Shown here one piece after another: positions 29,812-36,603 of a stretch of 36,603 bases of DNA. Below the pieces are notes generated by a model. That model was not told the DNA's origin. It did no database searches and was given only the letters and a program-made list of their open reading frames with translations. The DNA comes from Deltaproteobacteria bacterium. Lineage in GTDB: Bacteria; Desulfobacterota; GWC2-55-46. The position numbers were made by a program, and so were the translations under genes. Where the stretch lies: NCBI GenBank assembly GCA_016234405.1, contig JACRCC010000101.1, positions 1-36,603 of the forward strand, written 5' to 3'. Position 1 is the first letter of the stretch. Each line of letters opens with the position of its first letter.

Positions 29812-30426
29812 TCATTTGCCCGCGAGTTTTTTGGCTATTGTCGCCACGTGTTTGCCTTGAAAACGCGCCATAGCCAATTCGTTTTCGCTCGGCATCCTGC
29901 TCCCGTCGCTGCCCGCTATGGTCGCTGCTCCGTACGGGCTTCCGCCCGATATCTCGCTCACCGTCATTTGACGGCCCTCGGAATACGGCAGCCCGACTAT
30001 GACCATCCCATGATGCAGGAGCGTAGTATGGAAACTCAGGATGGTGGATTCCTGACCTCCGTGCTGGGTCGCGCTGGAGGCAAATACGCTTCCAGCCTTT
30101 CCAATGAGGCCGCCCTTTTGCCAAAGCCCTCCGGTAGAGTCAAGGAACGTCCTCATCTGGGCGCACATGTTGCCGAAGCGGGTCGGGGCGCCGAATATCA
30201 CTGCATCGGCCTCCGCGAGGTTGTCAACCGTTGCAATCGGTATATGAGAGAACTTCTTTTTCGCCTCGGCTGCGCCCATCTTGGCGATTACATCCGGGGC
30301 AAGGGTCTCGGGGACTTGATACAATGCAACGTCCGCGCCCTTTACTTCTTTTGCGCCCTCGGCCACTGCCTCGGCCATCTTGTAGATATGCCCGTACATG
30401 CTGTAGAAGATTACGTTGAGCTTCAT
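29812..30426 (-). CDS. wrbA: NAD(P)H:quinone oxidoreductase WrbA-like flavoprotein
   Basis: A 204-residue flavodoxin-fold enzyme that binds FMN and reduces quinones by two electrons, a guard against redox cycling. Motifs: [14 protein letters not shown] (FMN phosphate loop), [32 protein letters not shown] and [11 protein letters not shown]. Length is typical of WrbA. GGAGG lies 6 bases before ATG 30426 (MKLNVIFYS), so I prefer it over the upstream ATG at 30441. It follows sthA by 58 bases on the same strand. In E. coli wrbA depends on RpoS; whether that holds here is not visible. Confidence 0.93.
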   Translation of the reverse strand: MKLNVIFYSMYGHIYKMAEAVAEGAKEVKGADVALYQVPETLAPDVIAKMGAAEAKKKFSHIPIATVDNLAEADAVIFGAPTRFGNMCAQMRTFLDSTGGLWQKGGLIGKAGSVFASSATQHGGQESTILSFHTTLLHHGMVIVGLPYSEGRQMTVSEISGGSPYGAATIAGSDGSRMPSENELAMARFQGKHVATIAKKLAGK

Positions 30427-30484
30427 CAGAGCCTCCTTCATTGTTTGATGTAATCTGTCAACAATTTAACTCAACCAATTAAAT

Positions 30485-31894
30485 TCATAGCTTATTTAGG
30501 CCGTTCATTGCGGCCTCTTTATATGCGTCAGATAGGGTCGGATAGTTGAATACCACGTCCTTGAAGTAATCAACGCTCCCGCCGAAATTCAGCACCGCGT
30601 GCCCTATGTGGATAAGTTCCGAGGCCTTCTCTCCGATGATGTGAACGCCCAAAAGTTTGCGACTCTCCCTGTGGAATAGGAGCTTAATCATGCCGTGGGT
30701 GTCTCCGATTATCTGCCCCCTTGCGACCTCTTTGAAAAACGCGCAGCCCACCTCGTAAGGGATGCCCTGGGCGGTCAGCCCCTCCTCGTTCTCGCCCACC
30801 ATAGAAATCTCAGGGATGGTATAGATGGCGTAAGGCATGGCCCCCAAGGGCACGTCGCAGGTTATGCCGCTCACTAAAAAGGCGTGGCACACAGCGCGCC
30901 TGCCCTGCTCCATCGAGGTGCTTGCTAAGGACGGAAACCCGATGCAGTCCCCGATTGCGTAGACCTGCGGGGCTTGAGTCTGAAAATTCTCGTTTACCAA
31001 GATGTGCCCCCTATCGTCCGTCTTTACGCCTATTGCGCTAAGATTCAGTCCGCCGGTGTTGCCCACCCTTCCCATCGTATAGAGAAGTTTTTCCGAGGTG
31101 ATGACCTTGCCGCTTTTCAGTTTAGTCACAACGTCGGGGGCGACATCCTCCTTGCCCTCGGCCTCTACCCTTATGCTCACGACTTCCTCATCGAGGCGCA
31201 GCGTAATTCCCGATTGGCGCATCCAGTAGACAAGGCTTGAGACAATCTCTTCGTCTGCAAATGTCAAAAGCCTTTTTTTCTTCTCAACGAGGGTTATCTT
31301 TATTCCGAGCGCGGCGAATACGCAGGCATACTCGCATCCGATGACCCCGCCGCCGATGATAGTCAGCGACAGGGGAAGATTTTCGATGCCGAGTATGGAA
31401 TCGCTGTCATAGATATGATCTTTGTCGAAAGGCACGTCCGCCGGACGCGCGGGCATCGAGCCTGTGGCGATGATGATGACTGATGCGCTTAACTTCTCGA
31501 TTTTTCCGCCCCCGTCAGTTACGGCGAGCCTGCCCTGCCCGGTAAAAGCGGCGTCCCCGTAAATTATCTCTACGTTGTTGCGCGAGAACTGCTCGATTAT
31601 GACCCCCATCTGCTTGCGGATGACCTCGGTCTTGCGGTACATAAGTTCCGATAGGGTCAGCTCCCTGCCGGGCGCGAACTGATACCCGAACACCGCCCTC
31701 TGTTTAAAACCGGATAAAAAAACGGCCGTCTCGCGCAGGGTCTTACTTGGGAGCGTTCCAGTGTGAAGCCCGGCCCCCCCAAGGAACGGATTTTTTTCTA
31801 TGACCGCGACGCTTTTGCCGAGTTTCGAGGCTTGGATCGCGGCCTTCTGCCCACCGGGGCCCGTTCCGATTACAAGGACATCAAATTTTCTCAT
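30485..31894 (-). CDS. sthA: Soluble pyridine nucleotide transhydrogenase (Si-specific)
   Basis: A 469-residue FAD enzyme of the dihydrolipoamide-dehydrogenase fold that exchanges hydride between NADPH and NAD+. The FAD motif is VLVIGTGPGGQKAA; the redox-disulfide region reads GGAGLHTGTLPSKTLRE and has no cysteines, which separates SthA from lipoamide dehydrogenase. The NAD motif is TIIGGGVIGCEYA, followed by the second FAD contact AIGDCIGFPSLASTSMEQGRRA. I start at ATG 31894 because the frame upstream to 32014 covers the promoter and repeat DNA. A strong promoter lies 52 bases upstream. It is probably transcribed with wrbA, giving a small redox unit. Confidence 0.9.
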   Translation of the reverse strand: MRKFDVLVIGTGPGGQKAAIQASKLGKSVAVIEKNPFLGGAGLHTGTLPSKTLRETAVFLSGFKQRAVFGYQFAPGRELTLSELMYRKTEVIRKQMGVIIEQFSRNNVEIIYGDAAFTGQGRLAVTDGGGKIEKLSASVIIIATGSMPARPADVPFDKDHIYDSDSILGIENLPLSLTIIGGGVIGCEYACVFAALGIKITLVEKKKRLLTFADEEIVSSLVYWMRQSGITLRLDEEVVSIRVEAEGKEDVAPDVVTKLKSGKVITSEKLLYTMGRVGNTGGLNLSAIGVKTDDRGHILVNENFQTQAPQVYAIGDCIGFPSLASTSMEQGRRAVCHAFLVSGITCDVPLGAMPYAIYTIPEISMVGENEEGLTAQGIPYEVGCAFFKEVARGQIIGDTHGMIKLLFHRESRKLLGVHIIGEKASELIHIGHAVLNFGGSVDYFKDVVFNYPTLSDAYKEAAMNGLNKL

Positions 31895-31945
31895 AGAGTT
31901 TTTTCGTGTTGCATACGAATGGGGATGACCCTCCGTTATATCTCG

Positions 31946-31973
31946 ATTATAACCCCTGCCCTGCGGTTTGCAA
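31946..31973 (-). promoter_or_regulatory. sthA promoter
   Basis: On the minus strand TTGCAA (31973-31968), 16 bases, perfect TATAAT (31951-31946). Expected start near 31939, about 45 bases before the sthA ATG. Same hexamers and spacing as the promoter at 16762-16789. Confidence 0.72.
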
Positions 31974-32370
31974 GCCCAGCACCACTTTCCTGCGCCACCT
32001 TTATTGTCCTGCACGCCCTCAACACGCCGGCAAGCTACCCCCTCTTTTTTTCGAGGATGGGGTAAACAGCGTTGGTAATGCAGGAATTTATCCTCTTGAG
32101 ATTCGTCAAAACGTTGCGGTCAATAAAAAACCGCGCAACTTCCCGCCGCCGACCTTTTGCAGACCATCACCCGCAGGCCTCATCCAATAGAGAATGAGCA
32201 TAACCGCCTCAAAAAGCGTTAGCATTATTACAGTATGTGTCATCGTTTTGACGTAGCATTGAAACTTACATTTGACAGCATTTTCAAAATACGCAACGGG
32301 ATCTCACTACATTCTAAGTATACACCACACAAGGGTTTTTTGCTCTTGTCTTAAAATATCAACGTTTAGC

Positions 32371-32398
32371 TTGCATTTTCCACGTCAAAAAGTATAAT
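32371..32398 (+). promoter_or_regulatory. eno promoter
   Basis: TTGCAT (32371-32376), 16 bases, perfect TATAAT (32393-32398). Expected start near 32405, with AAAGGGGG forming the ribosome site 9 bases before ATG 32433. Confidence 0.72.
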
Positions 32399-32417
32399 AA
32401 GACCAATTTATTGATAA

Positions 32418-33731
<1,314 letters not shown>

Positions 33732-33756
33732 AAAAATATATTTTGTCGCATCGGGT

Positions 33757-34524
33757 ATGTTTGAAAAAATATCAATAAGGTTTTCAAAACTCAACGGGGG
33801 GCATCTGCTTTGGATTGCAGTTCTCTTTTCCGAGGCGTTGACCTTCGTGATTGTCTCCTCGATGAGCCTTTTCTACAACGAAAGGATTACGCGCGAATTC
33901 GTCATAACGGGCGCAATAACGGCCTTTATCGTCTCTCTTATCATCACTGCGGTGCTTGTCGCCCTCATAAAGGAATTGAGGGTCAACGAAAAAACTTTAA
34001 GCGAACTGACAAGCCGACTGCACGCCCTCTCGATCAAAGACGAGCTTACGGGGCTTTACAACTTTAGATATTTCAACGAGCGCATTGACGAGGAGATTGA
34101 TCGTGCCGTGCGCCACAGGCACGCCGTGTCGCTCATAATGGGAGACATTGACCACTTCAAAAACTATAACGACACGCACGGACACCCCGCGGGCGATTAC
34201 GTCTTGAAACGCGCGGCAACGTGTTTCACCAACTCTCTGCGCACGCACGACGTAATCGCAAGGTACGGCGGGGAGGAATTCGCCATAATACTCCCTGAGA
34301 CGGGCAAACCCGCGGCGCACGAGCTGGCCGAGAGGCTCCGTTACATGTTCGAAATCGAAAAATTCCCCGACGAAGAGACTCAGCCGGGGGGGATGATAAC
34401 CATCAGTCTCGGGGTGGCGGAATTCCCATCGGACGCGGTGGACAAGACAAGCCTCATAAAGATGGCCGACGACAACCTCTACATCGCCAAAAAGACCGGC
34501 AAAAACAAGGTAATCATCACATGA
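33757..34524 (+). CDS. Membrane-anchored GGDEF diguanylate cyclase
   Basis: A 255-residue protein that makes cyclic-di-GMP from two GTP. Two membrane helices (about 16-38 and 48-72) are followed by a short coiled linker (ELRVNEKTLSELTSRL) and a GGDEF domain from about 90. The active-site signature is GGEEF at 171-175, with MGDIDHFKNYND upstream for metal and substrate. The inhibitory I-site RxxD is present as RTHD at 162-165, five residues before GGEEF, so product inhibition is likely. The ATG 33757 lacks a ribosome site; a perfect GGAGGT at 33724-33729 is 6 bases from an in-frame ATA at 33736, so initiation may be unusual. It is probably co-transcribed with eno. Confidence 0.88.
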   Translation: MFEKISIRFSKLNGGHLLWIAVLFSEALTFVIVSSMSLFYNERITREFVITGAITAFIVSLIITAVLVALIKELRVNEKTLSELTSRLHALSIKDELTGLYNFRYFNERIDEEIDRAVRHRHAVSLIMGDIDHFKNYNDTHGHPAGDYVLKRAATCFTNSLRTHDVIARYGGEEFAIILPETGKPAAHELAERLRYMFEIEKFPDEETQPGGMITISLGVAEFPSDAVDKTSLIKMADDNLYIAKKTGKNKVIIT

Positions 34525-34568
34525 GGGGTAATCCCCGACGGGGCATATAACCCCCCTCCTCTATAACT

Positions 34569-35900
34569 ATGCCATCTGACGCCCTCATATTGGAAGCGAT
34601 TATAATCTTCATCCTCATCCTCGTTAACGGTTTTTTTTCAAGCGCCGAGATAGCCATCATCACGGCGCGGCGGAGCACCCTTGAAAAACTCTCCAAAGAC
34701 GGCAACGCCGGCGCAAGTTTGGCCACGAAACTCAAGGACGACCCCGAACGGCTCTTGGCGACCGTGCAGGTAGGGGTAACGATAGTAGGCACCCTCGCCT
34801 CGGTCATAGGGGGCGTCACTGCGATTGAATACCTGAAACCAGTCTTCAAGTCCGTGCCATTTGCGCCGGTTCAGAACGCGGCCGAGGTCTTATCCGTGGC
34901 CGTGGTAGTCGCCGCTATTTCTTACGTTACGCTCATTATAGGGGAACTCGCGCCCAAATCCATAGCGCTGCGTAACGCGGAAAAAATCGCCTGCCTTTCG
35001 GCCAAACCCATTGATTTTATCTCACGGTTTTCGCGCTTCGTCGTGAAGGCATTGACCCTTTCCAACAGCGCCGTCCTCAAGGTCTTGGGGGTCGAGGGTG
35101 AAGAAAAAAGACTCTTCGTTTCTGAAGAGGAGATTAAATACTTCATAAAAGAAGGCAGGGCAACCGGCGTATTCGAAGAAACCGAGGCCGCGCTCCTGCA
35201 CGGGGTCTTCGAGTTCGCCGACACTTCCGTAAAGGAAGTGATGGTCCCCAAGCATAAATTCAGCGCCATAGAGATTGAAACGCCGCATAACGAACTCTTA
35301 AAATTCATCACGGAAACCGGTTTTTCGAGATACCCGGTCTACAAAGAAACGCTTGATAAGGTCGTTGGCGTGCTCTTCAACAAGGACATATTCCGCGCCA
35401 TCGAGCAGGGTAAACCCATCGTGGCGAGCGAGATCCTGCGCCCGCCGTACTTCGTCCCATCCTCCGTGATGATAAGCAGGCTCCTGCGCGAGATGCAGAG
35501 GAGAAAGGTCCATATCGCCATAGTCGTTGACGAGCACGGAGACGTTGACGGACTCGTTACCATCGAGGACATCCTCGAGGAGATAGTCGGCGAGATTGAA
35601 GACGAGTACGACACAGGCAAAGGCGGGGTAGTCGAGAAACTCAAGGACGGCACGATGGTGATAGACGCCTCGGCGTCTTTGCGCGATATCGAGGACGCTG
35701 GCGTGGTCATAGACGAGGACGGCGAGGAGTTTCACACGTTGGCCGGTTTCATGCTCTCGAAACTCCAACGGATACCGAGGGGCGGGGAATTCGTGGTCTA
35801 CAAGAACATGCGGTTTACGATAGTTGACGTGGAACTAAACAGGATTGTAAAGGTGAAGGTGGAGCCGCTTGCAAAGGAGAAACAGACGGCAGGCGGGTAG
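34569..35900 (+). CDS. CNNM/CBS/CorC-domain membrane protein (hemolysin C family)
   Basis: A 443-residue inner-membrane protein of the TlyC/CorC/YtfL group. A CNNM transmembrane domain with three to four helices fills residues about 1-190 (NGFFSSAEIAIITARRSTL at 19-37 and IIGELAPKSIALRNAEKIA are family marks). Two CBS domains follow (VKEVMVPKHKFSAIE, then VHIAIVVDEHGDVDGLVTIEDILEEIVGEI), and a CorC_HlyC domain closes the protein (VIDEDGEEFHTLAGFML). Members are linked to Mg2+ or Co2+ export and to regulation of cation balance; the hemolysin name is historical. It follows the cyclase gene by 44 bases. A ribosome site is not evident. Confidence 0.88.
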   Translation: MPSDALILEAIIIFILILVNGFFSSAEIAIITARRSTLEKLSKDGNAGASLATKLKDDPERLLATVQVGVTIVGTLASVIGGVTAIEYLKPVFKSVPFAPVQNAAEVLSVAVVVAAISYVTLIIGELAPKSIALRNAEKIACLSAKPIDFISRFSRFVVKALTLSNSAVLKVLGVEGEEKRLFVSEEEIKYFIKEGRATGVFEETEAALLHGVFEFADTSVKEVMVPKHKFSAIEIETPHNELLKFITETGFSRYPVYKETLDKVVGVLFNKDIFRAIEQGKPIVASEILRPPYFVPSSVMISRLLREMQRRKVHIAIVVDEHGDVDGLVTIEDILEEIVGEIEDEYDTGKGGVVEKLKDGTMVIDASASLRDIEDAGVVIDEDGEEFHTLAGFMLSKLQRIPRGGEFVVYKNMRFTIVDVELNRIVKVKVEPLAKEKQTAGG

Positions 35901-35906
35901 ATTTTT

Positions 35907-35934
35907 GTCGTCATTGCGAGCGCGGCGAAGCAAT
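35907..35934. repeat. GTC(A/G)TTGCGAG...GAAGCAAT dispersed repeat, copy 2
   Basis: GTCGTCATTGCGAGCGCGGC then GAAGCAAT, similar to 20963-20995. It begins just after the stop of the CNNM gene. Confidence 0.45.
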
Positions 35935-35975
35935 GTCGGCGCTTATATATACTAAATCGCATAAGGAGAACTATT

Positions 35976-36539
35976 ATGAAAAGGGCCTTGTTGCTCTTGG
36001 CGTTTTGCGGCGCGTTTATCCCGGCCGTGTCTTTTGCCGGGGAAGGGACTCAGACGAAACTCGAATCATCCCTTGAAAGAAAAGACGTCGTCATAACCAC
36101 GGAGTGGAAAGACCTCGGGGACGTCTGCGCGGAGCCGGGCGGCGACTGCATAAGATTCACGGCCGCAACCGTCAGCTTGGAAGACGGAAAAAAGACAAAG
36201 GGTCTAAGGATCGAACTTACGACCGGAGGCGAGCGCCCCAAATCAGCCGCCGCCCTCATTGACGGCGACGAGCTTGAAAGACTCTCCGTTGCAATAACGG
36301 ACATGCTAAATATCGCCGAGACGTGGAAAGACACAAACAAAGAATACTCGGAGGTGTTTTTCGCGGCCAAGGGTTTCTTCGAGATAGGGTTTTACCAGAA
36401 GGGGTTAGAGAGAAAGGCCTTTGCCGCGGCGGCGTCCGACCGCCTGGCAAAACTGCAAATCCTCCTCAAAAACCTCGACAAACTGAAAGACGTGAAGAAG
36501 AAGATTGACGACGGGATAAGGACGCTGAAGGAGAAGTGA
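35976..36539 (+). CDS. Exported protein of unknown function
   Basis: A 187-residue protein with a strong AAGGAG ribosome site before ATG 35976. Residues 1-21 are a signal peptide with a likely cut after SFA (AVSFAGEG). The mature protein has two cysteines in DVCAEPGGDCI, perhaps a disulfide, a strand-rich first half (KGLRIELTTGG) and a helical, Lys-rich C-terminal half (LAKLQILLKNLDKLKDVKKK). I do not recognise the family. It probably acts in the periplasm. Upstream is a dispersed repeat, so it likely has its own promoter, with TATATATACT near 35943-35952 as a possible -10 region. Confidence 0.72.
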   Translation: MKRALLLLAFCGAFIPAVSFAGEGTQTKLESSLERKDVVITTEWKDLGDVCAEPGGDCIRFTAATVSLEDGKKTKGLRIELTTGGERPKSAAALIDGDELERLSVAITDMLNIAETWKDTNKEYSEVFFAAKGFFEIGFYQKGLERKAFAAAASDRLAKLQILLKNLDKLKDVKKKIDDGIRTLKEK

Positions 36540-36546
36540 GGGGGGT

Positions 36547-36576
36547 TATCGTTCACATGAGTGGAGCGTGGGAAGG
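36547..36576. repeat. Decayed copy of the GTTCCCA palindrome
   Basis: TTATCGTTCACATGAGTGGA followed by GCGTGGGAAGG keeps the outline of the palindrome at 28172-28197 with several changes in the left arm. It follows the last gene and runs toward the window end. Confidence 0.45.
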
Positions 36577-36603
36577 AGGGGGCGCTTATCAAAAATCACT
36601 TAT

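Noticed and set aside
31895-32014. A longer sthA frame with CWACKPQGRG-like residues.
   Set aside because: It covers the clear TTGCAA-N16-TATAAT promoter, and the FAD motif begins only after ATG 31894.
32106-32243. A 45-codon minus-strand frame with one hydrophobic stretch (TVIMLTLFEAVMLILYWM) between sthA and eno.
   Set aside because: It could be a small membrane protein, but it has no ribosome site, lies among promoter and repeat DNA, and has no recognisable relative. Not enough to call a gene.

Overview
The window looks like about 36.6 kb of chromosome from a Gram-negative, free-living bacterium with moderately high GC (my estimate by eye, mid 50s %). Lipoproteins with lipoboxes, a surE-pcm-nlpD-rpoS cluster, dnaE next to accA, and paired cyclic-di-GMP enzymes point to a proteobacterium-like genome. 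A deltaproteobacterial or related lineage is my best guess, but the sequence does not settle it. Most genes are housekeeping. The accessory content is three toxin-antitoxin-type loci (one partly broken), one AT-rich DNA methyltransferase island, and many small palindromic repeats between genes.

Layout. 1-5400, minus strand: a partial Gly/Ala-rich lipoprotein, accA and dnaE. 5473-7149, plus: a GAF/HD-GYP phosphodiesterase. 7201-10370, minus: an iron block with fur, feoB and a DtxR-type regulator whose C-terminus is a FeoA-like domain; a Fur box overlaps the feoB promoter. 10450-10525: tRNA-Gly(GCC). 10729-12326, plus: a zinc/manganese-type ABC ATPase and permease. 12371-12943: an exported DUF4410-like protein. 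13085-13973: a MntA/HepT pair. 14009-16714, minus: a GNAT/ADP-forming acyl-CoA synthetase fusion, divergent from rlmI (16809-17975). 18099-20917, minus: an ArsB/SLC13-like permease, a UPF0175-like antitoxin with a PIN toxin, and apt. 21080-24436, minus: rpoS, nlpD, pcm, surE. 24539-26488, plus: glgB.

26500-29800 is the most disturbed part. It holds the AT-rich adenine methyltransferase, a probably 5'-truncated gene, two copies of a composite repeat, a copied 3' piece of a hydrolase gene, a PIN toxin relic and a DUF2442 gene. After it come wrbA and sthA (minus), then eno, a diguanylate cyclase, a CNNM/CBS membrane protein and an exported protein (plus).

How it works together. Iron uptake (feoB) appears to be under Fur, with a DtxR/FeoA protein translated directly downstream. 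Stress physiology is grouped as surE-pcm-nlpD-rpoS. Cyclic-di-GMP turnover is represented by one HD-GYP and one GGEEF enzyme at separate sites. Several promoters share a TTGCA(A/T)-N16-TATAAT layout, and a few genes (feoB, mntA, surE) seem to start at or just after the transcription start and have no Shine-Dalgarno sequence. At least eight families of short inverted repeats occupy the gaps. Some are nested in each other, and one family supplies stop codons to flanking genes. I found no CRISPR array, phage, transposase or rRNA gene.
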